64,000 bases of DNA from Cupriavidus laharis (lineage in GTDB: Bacteria; Pseudomonadota; Gammaproteobacteria; Burkholderiales; Burkholderiaceae), in NCBI RefSeq assembly GCF_914271435.1, contig NZ_CAJZAI010000006.1, forward strand, positions 248,001 through 312,000, written 5' to 3'. This document shows, one piece after another, positions 1 to 8,085 of the stretch (the stretch's first letter is position 1; the number at the start of each line of letters is the position of its first letter). Under the pieces are notes generated by a model. That model saw only the letters and a list, made by a program, of their open reading frames with translations, searched no databases and was not told the origin of the DNA. Position numbers and translations under genes: made by a program.

Positions 1-2
1 GC

Positions 3-269
3 ACGCCGTCCGGCCGGTGCTTCTTCCACGTCATGGCCAGCCTCGCTGAAATGGAGCGTGAGCTGACCATCGAACGTACTCGCGTCGGGCTGGAAATCGC
101 ACGGCAGCTCGGCCGCAAGGGCGGCCGCAAGCCAAAGATGAACGACAGCAAGATTGAGTCAGCCAAGAAGTTGCTGGCCAGCGGCATCCCGCCCAAGGAC
201 GTGGCCAAGAACCTCGGCGTATCCATTCCCACACTGTACCGCTGGGTGCCAGCCTCAGCGCACGCATAG
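3..269 (+). CDS. tnpR: Tn3-family resolvase (serine recombinase), 3' part
   Basis: This is the C-terminal part of a serine site-specific recombinase. The reading frame is open to the window edge, so the catalytic domain lies upstream. The visible part begins with the conserved stretch TPSGRCFFHVMASLAEMERE, the end of the resolvase catalytic domain and the start of the long E helix. It then has an Arg-rich linker and a C-terminal helix-turn-helix (KDVAKNLGVSIPTLYRW). In this family the protein resolves cointegrates at a res site or inverts DNA; the PTLYRWVPAS ending is typical of Tn3-family TnpR. The gene stops just before a sequence resembling a transposon end (266-307), which supports a mobile origin. 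An ATG at 33 exists but lies inside the conserved domain, so it is not the start. Confidence 0.85.
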   Translation, partial: TPSGRCFFHVMASLAEMERELTIERTRVGLEIARQLGRKGGRKPKMNDSKIESAKKLLASGIPPKDVAKNLGVSIPTLYRWVPASAHA

Positions 270-307
270 CGTGCTTTGACATCCGTTCTCGGGGCTGGGC
301 CGCCCCC
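266..307. repeat. Putative Tn3/Tn21-type terminal inverted repeat
   Basis: Read on the minus strand from 307, the sequence begins GGGGGC, contains GAACGGA, and ends AAAGCACGCTA. This is the layout of the roughly 38-bp ends of Tn21-subgroup transposons (GGGG at the outer tip, an ACGGA core, AAAGCACGCTAAG inside). It overlaps the stop codon of the resolvase gene. The comparison is from memory of Tn21 ends, the other end is outside the window, and the middle is divergent. Confidence 0.5.
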
Positions 308-453
308 GAACGTGAGTTGCTGCCAAGAATTTCGTCGGCGGACGCCTTGGATATCCCCTGGGCTGGGCACGGATCCCAGGGCGATTTCCTCAGATTTTCA
401 ACACGTTTTGTTAACGGCTAGCGCGATGCGGCCGTTTTGTTGAGGTGACCACC

Positions 454-1281
454 CTAATTCACCCGCGTCCGCGACTCCACGCTGAGCAACTGCCAGCGGA
501 TCGACGATGCATCCGCCGGCGGATTCGGTACCTTGTACTCGCGCACACGCAACTTGTACGAGATACCCGGCTCGAAATCCAGCCCTTCGATCGGGCCATA
601 CCATAGCTGCCACGGCGCGTCCGGCGATTCGCGCCAGCGATAGCACGTCATGCGGCCCACGCCGGTGCATTCGACGCGCTGCGAATCGATATAGACGATC
701 TTCTCGACACTGCCCGCGGCCTCGACGCGCGCGCCGCGCTGGCCAACACCCTCGCGCTCGACGAACTGCAGCAGGTCCTCGCTGGCCGTCTTCCAGATGA
801 TCTGGCGCCCCGTGGAACCCGCCGACGGCTGGGTGCCGACCGTCAGGAAAGGGGTCTGCATGGCCTTAAGCAAAGCCGACTCCAGCTCCATGCGCGGCGG
901 GGGACAGGCCATGCGCGTGCCGGCAACGCGGTCGAAGCGGATACCGGTATCGGTCTTGCCATAGCTACCGGTGAACCGGTTGCAGCCGCTCGTGCCACTG
1001 ACTGTGCCCTGTGCGGCGTCGATACCGGCGCTGAATTCGAAGATGATGGGCTGGCCGTTGTCGCCGTGCGGGATATCGCGCGGCGTGCCGTCGGGCTGTT
1101 GCCAACGGATCAGTTCCCAGCGGCTCGGGCCGGAGGATTGGGTCTGGTTGAGGGCCGTGGTGGCGCCGGTGGAATCCGGCGCTGGCCCCGTCGCACACGC
1201 GCCAAGGGTGCCGGCCAGCATGACTACGGCTGCGCCGTTTCGGACTAGCCGGCGGCAGGTATCACGGGTGATGGTCTGCAT
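454..1281 (-). CDS. META and DUF4377 domain lipoprotein
   Basis: A 275-residue predicted lipoprotein. An N-terminal signal peptide ends in the lipobox LGAC, with Cys29 as the lipidation site, so the mature protein should be membrane-anchored facing the periplasm. Residues of about 45-160 match the META/HslJ fold (the FEFSAGIDAAQGTVSGTSGC-type core followed by NRFTGSY). The C-terminal part from about 190 to 270 (KIVYIDSQRVEC, ending RWQLLSVES) matches DUF4377. META proteins such as HslJ are linked to heat stress and novobiocin resistance in E. coli, but the role of this two-domain form is unknown. It stands alone: a gap separates it from waaA on the same strand, and the transposon end lies downstream. 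Confidence 0.8.
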   Translation of the reverse strand: MQTITRDTCRRLVRNGAAVVMLAGTLGACATGPAPDSTGATTALNQTQSSGPSRWELIRWQQPDGTPRDIPHGDNGQPIIFEFSAGIDAAQGTVSGTSGCNRFTGSYGKTDTGIRFDRVAGTRMACPPPRMELESALLKAMQTPFLTVGTQPSAGSTGRQIIWKTASEDLLQFVEREGVGQRGARVEAAGSVEKIVYIDSQRVECTGVGRMTCYRWRESPDAPWQLWYGPIEGLDFEPGISYKLRVREYKVPNPPADASSIRWQLLSVESRTRVN

Positions 1282-1364
1282 GGACTTTGGCTCCTGTTCA
1301 AGGAGAGCCAGGCGGTCGGGCTGCCAGGCTCACCGGGTTAAGGCCCCTTTAGAGCCCGGGGCAT

Positions 1365-1387
1365 TGCCGCGAATTCCATTCGCGGCA
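1365..1387. repeat. 10-bp inverted repeat between waaA and the lipoprotein gene
   Basis: TGCCGCGAAT and ATTCGCGGCA form a perfect 10-bp stem around a 3-base loop. It lies just after the waaA stop in the direction of waaA transcription. There is no T-run on either side, so it may be a Rho-assisted or mRNA-stabilising hairpin rather than a classical terminator. Confidence 0.4.
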
Positions 1388-1416
1388 CCTTCTGCTCAGT
1401 TGCCGCACGTTGCCGC

Positions 1417-2706
1417 TCAGGCACCCAGCGCAGGCGCCAGCGCGGCCAGCGTGCGCACCGTGGCGCCGCGGTGCACGCCGGCGAACGTGCGTGCATGGGT
1501 GCGCATATCCGTCAGCGCGGCGGAATCGGCCAGCAGGCCGGCCACGGCCTGCATCAGCTCATCGGCATTCGCTACGCGCCGGCATGCGCCGGCCGCAATG
1601 GCATCTTCCGTCGCCTGCGCAAAATTGAACGTATGCGGGCCGACCAGCACGGGCGTGCCCACCGCGCACGATTCGATCAGGTTCTGTCCGCCGAGCGGCA
1701 GCAGGCTTCCGCCGACAAAGGCCAGGTCCGAAGCCGCGAAGTACATGGCCATCTCGCCCATCGAATCGCCAAGCACGATATCGGCGGTGATGGTCGTGGC
1801 CAGGTTGTCGATTTCCATCTCGCTGCGGCGCTGGACGGAGAAGCCTGCACGCTCCGCCATAGCCGCCACCTCGTCAAAGCGCTGCGGATGGCGCGGCACA
1901 AGCAGCAACGCCGGCCTTGGCGTCCCGCCGCCAAGCTGCGGCCAGCGCGAGAACGCATCCAGCAGAAGGGCTTCCTCACCTTCCCGCGTGCTGGCCGCCG
2001 CCAGCACGGCACGGCCACCGAACGTCTGGCGCAGGCGATGGCCACGCTCGACACCGGCCGGCGCCGGCTGCATGTCGAACTTGAGGTTACCGGTAATCTG
2101 CACCGCGTCGAGGCCCAGCGCCTGGAAGCGCTCGGCGTCACCGCTCGTCTGGGCCAGCACGCCGGCAAAGTCCGCGTACATGGCCGCTGCGGCGCGCCCG
2201 AAACGTGCTGTGCGGCGGAAGCTGCGCGGCGACAGACGTGCATTGACGAGAAACAGTGGCACTCCGGCACGGCGCGCACCGTGCACAAGATTAGGCCAGA
2301 CCTCGGTTTCCATCAGCATGCCCGCAGCCGGCCGGAAATACCGCAGGAACCGGCTCACGAGCCAGGGCAGGTCATAGGGCAGGTAGCACTGGAGCACACG
2401 CGGCTCCTTGCCGAACAGCTGGGCGCCGGTCTGGCGGCCCGTCGGGGTCATGTGCGTGAGCAGCAGCCGATGCGTCGGATAGGCAGCCAGCAGCGCCTCG
2501 ACAAGCGGCTGCGCGGCGCGGGTCTCGCCTACGGAAACCGCATGCACCCACAGCCATGGGCCTTGCGCGGGCAGGTGGCCGTAGGCGCCGAGGCGTTCCC
2601 CGACATGCTGGATATAGCCCGGCTCCTTGCGCCCGCGCCAGACCAGCCGCAGCAGCGCGACCGGCAGGATGACGACCCAGAGCAGGCTGTACAGGACGCG
2701 CAGCAT
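1417..2706 (-). CDS. waaA: 3-deoxy-D-manno-octulosonic acid (Kdo) transferase
   Basis: WaaA (KdtA) transfers Kdo from CMP-Kdo to lipid A precursor at the cytoplasmic face of the inner membrane, the first step of LPS core assembly. The protein starts with a membrane-anchoring hydrophobic helix (MLRVLYSLLWVVILPVALL). It has the N-terminal Kdo-transferase motif with HAVSVGET and the C-terminal GT-B half containing LLVPRHPQRF and GQNLIESCAVGTPVLVGPHT. From ATG 2706 it is 429 residues, the usual length. An in-frame ATG lies at 2733, but 2706 overlaps the waaC stop as TGATG, which points to translational coupling. Together with waaC and manB it forms an LPS core set on the minus strand. Confidence 0.93.
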   Translation of the reverse strand: MLRVLYSLLWVVILPVALLRLVWRGRKEPGYIQHVGERLGAYGHLPAQGPWLWVHAVSVGETRAAQPLVEALLAAYPTHRLLLTHMTPTGRQTGAQLFGKEPRVLQCYLPYDLPWLVSRFLRYFRPAAGMLMETEVWPNLVHGARRAGVPLFLVNARLSPRSFRRTARFGRAAAAMYADFAGVLAQTSGDAERFQALGLDAVQITGNLKFDMQPAPAGVERGHRLRQTFGGRAVLAAASTREGEEALLLDAFSRWPQLGGGTPRPALLLVPRHPQRFDEVAAMAERAGFSVQRRSEMEIDNLATTITADIVLGDSMGEMAMYFAASDLAFVGGSLLPLGGQNLIESCAVGTPVLVGPHTFNFAQATEDAIAAGACRRVANADELMQAVAGLLADSAALTDMRTHARTFAGVHRGATVRTLAALAPALGA

Positions 2707-3719
2707 CAGCCCCCTACCCCGCGTACGCGGCAAGCTGCCTGCCAGACTTCATCGACCGTGGGCACGACACCGTCGTCGCCCACATTGGCGATCCGTTCGG
2801 ACCAGTAGCCCTCGGTTTTCCAGCGCCAGGTAGCGGTATAGATTTCCACAGTCGGGCGGCACAGCGCCGCGGCAATATGGACGAGCCCGGTATCCACGCC
2901 GACGACCACCTCGGCGCGATTGATCAGCCCAAAACCTTGCATCACCGAGAAGCGCGGCAGCACTTGCGCGCCGGGCACGCCGGCCGCAATCTCCTGCGCC
3001 GCGCGGCGCTCTGCCTCGTTGCCCCAGGGCAGCAGCATGGTGAGGCCATCGCCATGCAGGCGCTGGCCGAGCACATGCCAGTTGGTGACCGGCCATTTCT
3101 TCTTCGCGCCAGCGGTCGCATGGAAGCACACCGCATAGCGCGCGGGCATTTGTGCCCAGATCGGGTCATCCACATGGAGCGATTGCGCCGTCTCACCAAA
3201 GAACTTCGGCGGCTCGGCCGGCGCCACACCGGTCAGCGCGGCGCCCAGCAGGCGCGAGCGCCGCACCGAATGCGCCTGGCGCGGGACGCGGACCGGATCG
3301 GTGTACAGCAGGCGCGCGGCAGGCTCATAGCCGGACCCCTGCGTGCGATTGCCAAGACCGATAATCGGCGCCTGAGTCGTCCGTGCTGCCACGCGTGCGA
3401 CCACGGCGGTCTTCAGCAGCCCCTGGCTTTCGATCACGGCGTCATAGCGCTGCGCGCGCAGTGCGTCGCGGACCTCGCCGATCTCGCGCCAGATCGCCGG
3501 CTGCCAGAAGCGCTTGCGCCAGCGCCGCAGCGCAAAGGGGATCACGCGCGCCACATCGGGCAGCAGGCGAACGAGGTCAACATAGCCCTCCTCCACCACC
3601 CAGTCGATCTGCGCTCCCGGCCAACGCGCGCGCAGGTCATGGATCAGCGGCATGTTGTGGACGACATCGCCCAGCGACGAGACCTTGACCACCAGGATGC
3701 GCGGATTGGCCGGGAGCAC
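2706..3719 (-). CDS. waaC: Lipopolysaccharide heptosyltransferase I
   Basis: WaaC is a GT9 enzyme that adds the first L-glycero-D-manno-heptose to Kdo in the LPS inner core. The N-terminal ILVVKVSSLGDVVHNMP motif is the family hallmark, and the C-terminal GVDTGLVHIAAAL motif is the nucleotide-sugar-binding region. The frame stays open upstream to an ATG at 3923, but that stretch translates a palindromic repeat (3791-3883) and looks non-coding. GTG at 3719, eleven codons or fewer before the conserved motif, gives 337 residues, close to the family length. The start is therefore uncertain. The stop overlaps the waaA start. Confidence 0.9.
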   Translation of the reverse strand: MLPANPRILVVKVSSLGDVVHNMPLIHDLRARWPGAQIDWVVEEGYVDLVRLLPDVARVIPFALRRWRKRFWQPAIWREIGEVRDALRAQRYDAVIESQGLLKTAVVARVAARTTQAPIIGLGNRTQGSGYEPAARLLYTDPVRVPRQAHSVRRSRLLGAALTGVAPAEPPKFFGETAQSLHVDDPIWAQMPARYAVCFHATAGAKKKWPVTNWHVLGQRLHGDGLTMLLPWGNEAERRAAQEIAAGVPGAQVLPRFSVMQGFGLINRAEVVVGVDTGLVHIAAALCRPTVEIYTATWRWKTEGYWSERIANVGDDGVVPTVDEVWQAACRVRGVGG

Positions 3720-3790
3720 GAAGGGGACGGAAGCCGGAAGCGGCCGCCGTGCCTCAACTTCCGCATTGGCCTGATAACCGACTGCCGCGC

Positions 3791-3883
3791 TCGTCGTCCC
3801 CGCGCAGGCGGGGACCCAGCGTCTTTCAGTCACCGCCTGCGCCATGAAAGACGCTGGGCTCCCGCCTGCGCGGGAGCGACGGG
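3791..3883. repeat. Long dispersed palindromic repeat, copy 1
   Basis: An interrupted inverted repeat: the left arm contains GTCGTCCCCGCGCAGGCGGG then CCCAGCGTCTTTCA; the right arm has TGAAAGACGCTGGG then CCCGCCTGCGCGGGAGCGAC. Each arm also holds its own small hairpin (CCCGCGCAGGCGGG). Similar copies lie at 41061-41156 and 46071-46167, and half copies elsewhere. It sits between manB and waaC. The type is known as a dispersed intergenic repeat in several Proteobacteria. Confidence 0.85.
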
Positions 3884-3927
3884 CTTGTTCAGGCAAATGG
3901 CCTGCCACGGCATTCAGCGGCATCTGG

Positions 3928-5313
3928 TCAGAACGGCAATTGCGCGTCCGGCTTCTCAGCCAGGATCACACGCTTGAATTCAGCCTGGATGCGGGCCAGC
4001 GCCGCGTCATTGTCGGCCTCGAAACGCATCACCACCACGGGCGTGGTGTTGGACGGACGCGCCAGGCCGAAACCGTCGGGATACTCCACACGCACGCCAT
4101 CGATGGTGATCACCTCACGCGCGCCCTCGAACTTCGCGTTCGCCTTGATCTTGTCCAGCAGCGTGAACGGCTCGCCTTCCGCGCACTTGAGCTGCAGCTC
4201 CGGCGTGTTGTTGGCGTTGGGCAGCGCGTTCAGCACGGCGCTCGGGTCGGCATGGCGCGACAGGATCTCCAGCAGGCGCGCGCCGGTGTACAGGCCATCG
4301 TCAAAGCCGTACCAGCGGTCCTTGAAGAACACATGGCCGCTCATCTCGCCGGCGATCGGCGCCCCGGTTTCCTTCAGCTTGGCCTTTACCAGCGAATGGC
4401 CGGTCTTCCACATCAGCGGTTCGCCGCCGTGCTGGCGGATCCACGGGGCCAGCTTGCCGGTGCACTTGACGTCGTAGATCACTTGCGCGCCTGGGTTGCG
4501 GCCGAGGATTTCCTCTGCGAACAGCATCAGTTGGCGGTCCGGGAAGATGACCTGGCCGTCCTTGGTCACCACGCCGAGGCGATCACCGTCGCCGTCAAAG
4601 GCCAGGCCCAGTTCGCAGTCGGTCTCGCGCAGGCATTGCATCAGGTCCTGCAGGTTTTCCACGTGGGCGGGATCGGGGTGATGGTTGGGGAAGTTGCCGT
4701 CCACCTCGCAGAACAGCTCCGTTACTTCGCAACCAAGACCACGGAACAGGTCGCCGACGAAGGCTCCGGCCACGCCGTTGCCGGCGTCGAGCGCGATCTT
4801 CATCGGGCGGGCCAGCTTCACGTCGCCGGTGATGCGGTCGAGGTACTGCTGGCGCACATCATATTGGCGGTAGCTGCCTGCGCCGCTGGCAAAGTTGCCA
4901 GCCTCGATACGCTGGCGCAGGGCCTGGATCTGATCGCCGTAGATGGCCTTGCCGGCCAGCACCATCTTGAAACCGTTGTAGTCCGGCGGATTGTGGCTGC
5001 CCGTGACCATGATGCCGGAAGTGGCTTTTACGCCATCCAATTCGATGTTGGTGCCGAAGTAGACCATTGGCGTGGCGACCATGCCGAGGTCGATCACGTT
5101 CATGCCGGCGGCGCGGAGGCCTTCGACCAGGCCGGCGATGAGGTCGGGACCGGAGAGGCGGCCGTCGCGGCCGACTACTACGGCCTTCTCACCCGCCTCG
5201 GCGGCGGCGGAACCGAACGACAGTCCGATCAGGCGGGCCACGTCGCGGGTCAGCGTCTTATCTACGATGCCGCGAATGTCGTAGGCTTTGAAGATGGAGG
5301 GATCGATTACCAT
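3928..5313 (-). CDS. manB: Phosphomannomutase/phosphoglucomutase
   Basis: A 461-residue alpha-D-phosphohexomutase, which interconverts mannose-6-P and mannose-1-P and probably also the glucose phosphates, as AlgC does. The phosphoserine loop TGSHNP is at residues 104-109 (Ser106), the metal-binding loop DGDGDR at 240-245, and the sugar-binding GEMSGH loop at 322-327. The C-terminal phosphate-binding loop (RPSNTTPVVVMRFEAD) is present, so all four domains are complete. The start ATG 5313 is well placed before the conserved IFKAYDIRG. It supplies Man-1-P to the GDP-mannose pathway used by manC, gmd and rmd about 20-30 kb away, and it precedes waaC and waaA on the same strand. Confidence 0.92.
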   Translation of the reverse strand: MVIDPSIFKAYDIRGIVDKTLTRDVARLIGLSFGSAAAEAGEKAVVVGRDGRLSGPDLIAGLVEGLRAAGMNVIDLGMVATPMVYFGTNIELDGVKATSGIMVTGSHNPPDYNGFKMVLAGKAIYGDQIQALRQRIEAGNFASGAGSYRQYDVRQQYLDRITGDVKLARPMKIALDAGNGVAGAFVGDLFRGLGCEVTELFCEVDGNFPNHHPDPAHVENLQDLMQCLRETDCELGLAFDGDGDRLGVVTKDGQVIFPDRQLMLFAEEILGRNPGAQVIYDVKCTGKLAPWIRQHGGEPLMWKTGHSLVKAKLKETGAPIAGEMSGHVFFKDRWYGFDDGLYTGARLLEILSRHADPSAVLNALPNANNTPELQLKCAEGEPFTLLDKIKANAKFEGAREVITIDGVRVEYPDGFGLARPSNTTPVVVMRFEADNDAALARIQAEFKRVILAEKPDAQLPF

Positions 5314-5386
5314 ACCTAGTTCCGTATTGGCGGGCTTATGCGCCGCATTTGAAAGTCAACTCAGACGCTATTGTGCCGGATTTATG

Positions 5387-5417
5387 TTCAAGGACCGGGA
5401 GACAGGCGGTTTATAAT
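5387..5417 (+). promoter_or_regulatory. Candidate sigma-70 promoter for the plus-strand glycan unit
   Basis: A perfect -10 box TATAAT lies at 5412-5417. The best -35 is TTCAAG at 5387-5392, with a 19-base spacer, which is longer than ideal. It lies in the divergent gap between manB and the sugar transferase gene, leaving a leader of about 130 bases. No JUMPstart/ops element (GGCGGTAG) was seen in the leader. Confidence 0.45.
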
Positions 5418-5555
5418 GCGCCCCCAATCCCCTGCTATTGGTCGTATGCCCGTTGCAAAGGCAAATCCCGCCTGCGTACCCGGTTGGCCGGCAGAACAGA
5501 AAAAAGCCGCAAACTGGGCGCAGCGCCTTGAACCGACAAGTCCCGACCTTCCTGT

Positions 5556-6899
5556 ATGCAGCACCCCCTAGAACCGGCTGGTCATACATTGGCGCGGCTC
5601 CCGCGTCATAAAATGAAGCTGCCAACGCGAACGTCATCTGAAACCATCCGCCGCCGCAGCCGCATGCTCGCATGGGCCGGGCTTGGCCTGTTGTTCTATG
5701 GGTTAGCTGCCTTGGCAGGCCATGAGGCGAGGCGACACGGACTGGTAACACAGGTTTTCCTGAATACCATTGCGATGTCGGTCATCCCCTATGCCATCGC
5801 TTACCGCTTGCTGGACCGCACCATGCATATGCCCCCGCTTGAGGGGAACAACATGGTGGCTCCTGCAACGCTCCTGCCCTTTGCCCTGCTTCTTGCCGTC
5901 TGCGCAACATTTCGCATCGACTATTCACGCGGGGCAATGCTGGTATGCATGCTGATCACATTGTTGTGGCTCTGGAGCGGCTACAAGCGGTTTGTCAGTC
6001 AATACATTCCCACTTTTGGTTATAGCGACCCACAGTCGCTCGCGCACCTCAATACACTGCTGGACATGCCAGGTGCAGCGCAAAGCTCACACGCAGAGTT
6101 TCGCCACATAGTCACTTTGCCCGAAGCCGTCAACTGCGATGGGCTCATGATGGACCGTAGCGCAACCGTTGACCCGGAACGTACCCGGGCGCTTGCGCGG
6201 TTCAAGCTCAGCCACGTTCACGTTTATTCCGTGGAGCGCATCGCTGAACTCCTTACCGGGCGCCTGGCTCTGTCGAACATAGATGAGAACTTCCTGGATG
6301 ACCATGCCCAGAACTTTATCTATGCTCCGCTCAAGCGAATAAGCGATATAGCGGCAGTCCTGATACTGGCACCGATTGCCATTCCCATAGGACTGATCGT
6401 CGCAGCCGCCATCCGTTTGGAGTCCAGCGGACCGGCGATCTTCCGCCAGGAACGGGTAGGCCTTTATGGCAAGGTGTTCACCATGTTCAAGTTCCGAAGC
6501 ATGGCGGATATACCCGATGTTGAAGCCCAGTTTGCCGCGCACCGGGATCCTCGTATTACGCGGGTCGGACGCTTTATCCGCAAGTACCGACTCGACGAAA
6601 TCCCGCAACTCTGGAACGTATTCGTTGGGCAGATGAGCCTGATTGGCCCCCGCCCGGAACAGGCATCGCTGGTGGACTCCTTCTCGGAAACGATCCCATA
6701 CTATCCGTACCGCCATCTCGTGCGCCCCGGGTTATCAGGTTGGGCCCAGGTCCAGCAAGGGTACGCTGCCAGCCACGAAGAAACGATCACCAAGCTCAGC
6801 TATGACCTTTACTACGTCAAGCACTGCTCGATGGCGCTGGATTTGCTGATTGCTTCCAAGACCATACGTACTCTCCTCACGGGTTACGGGGCACGTTGA
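5556..6899 (+). CDS. Polyprenyl-phosphate sugar-1-phosphate transferase (initiating)
   Basis: A bacterial sugar transferase of the polyisoprenyl-phosphate hexose-1-phosphate transferase (WbaP/WcaJ) family. It starts glycan synthesis by moving a sugar-1-phosphate onto undecaprenyl phosphate. Four hydrophobic segments lie at about residues 37-55, 68-88, 100-122 and 124-142. The catalytic C-terminal domain, from about 250 to 447, opens with the PLKRISDIAAVL re-entrant helix and carries FRQERVG, FKFRSM, RKYRLDEIPQLWNV and RPGLSGWAQV. ATG 5556 is the longest start; ATG 5613 is also possible and neither has a strong ribosome-binding site. It is the first gene of the plus-strand unit and the only initiating transferase seen, so it may also serve the ABC-exporter pathway. 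The sugar it carries is unknown. Confidence 0.88.
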   Translation: MQHPLEPAGHTLARLPRHKMKLPTRTSSETIRRRSRMLAWAGLGLLFYGLAALAGHEARRHGLVTQVFLNTIAMSVIPYAIAYRLLDRTMHMPPLEGNNMVAPATLLPFALLLAVCATFRIDYSRGAMLVCMLITLLWLWSGYKRFVSQYIPTFGYSDPQSLAHLNTLLDMPGAAQSSHAEFRHIVTLPEAVNCDGLMMDRSATVDPERTRALARFKLSHVHVYSVERIAELLTGRLALSNIDENFLDDHAQNFIYAPLKRISDIAAVLILAPIAIPIGLIVAAAIRLESSGPAIFRQERVGLYGKVFTMFKFRSMADIPDVEAQFAAHRDPRITRVGRFIRKYRLDEIPQLWNVFVGQMSLIGPRPEQASLVDSFSETIPYYPYRHLVRPGLSGWAQVQQGYAASHEETITKLSYDLYYVKHCSMALDLLIASKTIRTLLTGYGAR

Positions 6900-6936
6900 T
6901 GCAACCCGGCTCACCTGGCTGCCGCCTTACGACTTG

Positions 6937-8085
6937 ATGCGCATTCTGTTGCTGACGACCGGACTCAAGCTTGGAGGGGCCGAGCGCCAGGTCGCAGATC
7001 TGGCCAGCCAGTTCACCGCACTCGGGCATAACGTAGCCGTGGTAAGTCTTACCCTCGCGCAGGAAATTGAGCTACCACCAGGCGTAACGCTGTTCCGTGT
7101 CGACCTGCGCAAGACTCCACTGCAATTCTTTCTCACGTTGCGCGCTGTACGGAAATGGGTCGGCGACTGGTGTCCGGATATTGTTCATGCGCATATGTTT
7201 CATGCCAATATCTTTGCGCGACTGATGCGCCCCCGGCGATCCAAGGGCAATCGCATTCCGGTGGTTTGTACGGCGCATAGCCTGCGTGAGGGTGGCTGGC
7301 TTCGCATGCTGGCGTATCGACTGACGGACCAATGGTGCTCGCTGACCACGCATGTGAGCACAGAAGGCCGGCAGTACATGCTGGACGTCCACGCGACGAC
7401 AGAAGACCGGATCCGTGTCATGCCAAATGGAATTGATACGGACCGCTTTCGGCCTGATCCGAATGCCCGTGTACAAACGCGACGAGCGCTCGGCTTGGGT
7501 GCGGACAGTAGAATCCTGCTGAACGTCGGGCGGCTCGTTCCGGAAAAGGCGCAGCACCATCTGATCGAGGCATTTGCACTGTTGCGCCGCGACCCACAGA
7601 TCGCTGCCGACACGCATCTGCTGATAGCAGGAGATGGCCCCCTCAGGGAAGCACTGTCCAGCCATGCCGCCGCGCTGGGCCTGTCTCATGTAGTCAGGCT
7701 GCTCGGCCCCTGCTCCAACGTGCCGGAACTAATGAACGCCAGTGATGTCTTCGTGCTCTCTTCTGTGCTGGAAGGACTGCCTCTTGTCGTTGCCGAGGCA
7801 TTGGCCTGCGAAACTGCCGTCGTTGCGACCGATGTATCCGGCGTACGATCACTACTCGCGGCGTCTGGCACCATCGTAGCGCCAGCCAATATTGACGAAC
7901 TCGCCGCAGCGATGCGCATGGCCCTGCGCGAGCGACAGGATGTCGCATCAGGACGGGCGCACGTCGTAGCCACCCACGGCCTGCCCTACGTTGCAACGCA
8001 ATGGATTCGATTGTACCAAGATCTGTCTGCCGCTCAGGGCCACAGCCCGGGCGAAGTGTCCTGCCAGGAAGCCGGGCATGCGTAG
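6937..8085 (+). CDS. GT4 glycosyltransferase
   Basis: A GT-B fold family 4 retaining glycosyltransferase of 382 residues. The start MRILLLTTGLKLGGAERQVADL is the classic GT4 N-terminal motif, so ATG 6937 is preferred to the in-frame ATG 6850, which would overlap the previous gene. The donor-binding C-terminal half shows GRLVPEKAQHHLIEAF, LLIAGDGPL and the EX7E motif in EGLPLVVAEALA. It is cytoplasmic or peripherally membrane-bound and presumably extends the undecaprenyl-linked oligosaccharide started by the upstream transferase. The next gene overlaps its 3' end by 8 bases, which indicates one operon. Donor and linkage cannot be read from the sequence. Confidence 0.88.
   Translation: MRILLLTTGLKLGGAERQVADLASQFTALGHNVAVVSLTLAQEIELPPGVTLFRVDLRKTPLQFFLTLRAVRKWVGDWCPDIVHAHMFHANIFARLMRPRRSKGNRIPVVCTAHSLREGGWLRMLAYRLTDQWCSLTTHVSTEGRQYMLDVHATTEDRIRVMPNGIDTDRFRPDPNARVQTRRALGLGADSRILLNVGRLVPEKAQHHLIEAFALLRRDPQIAADTHLLIAGDGPLREALSSHAAALGLSHVVRLLGPCSNVPELMNASDVFVLSSVLEGLPLVVAEALACETAVVATDVSGVRSLLAASGTIVAPANIDELAAAMRMALRERQDVASGRAHVVATHGLPYVATQWIRLYQDLSAAQGHSPGEVSCQEAGHA

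Noticed and set aside
3844..5319. A 491-codon open frame on the plus strand over manB
   Set aside because: It is antisense to manB with all catalytic motifs on the other strand, and it begins in the palindromic repeat.
5418..5555. JUMPstart/ops element in the leader of the plus-strand unit
   Set aside because: GGCGGT is present at 5405-5410, but it is before the transcription start proposed and lacks the following AG; no full element was found.
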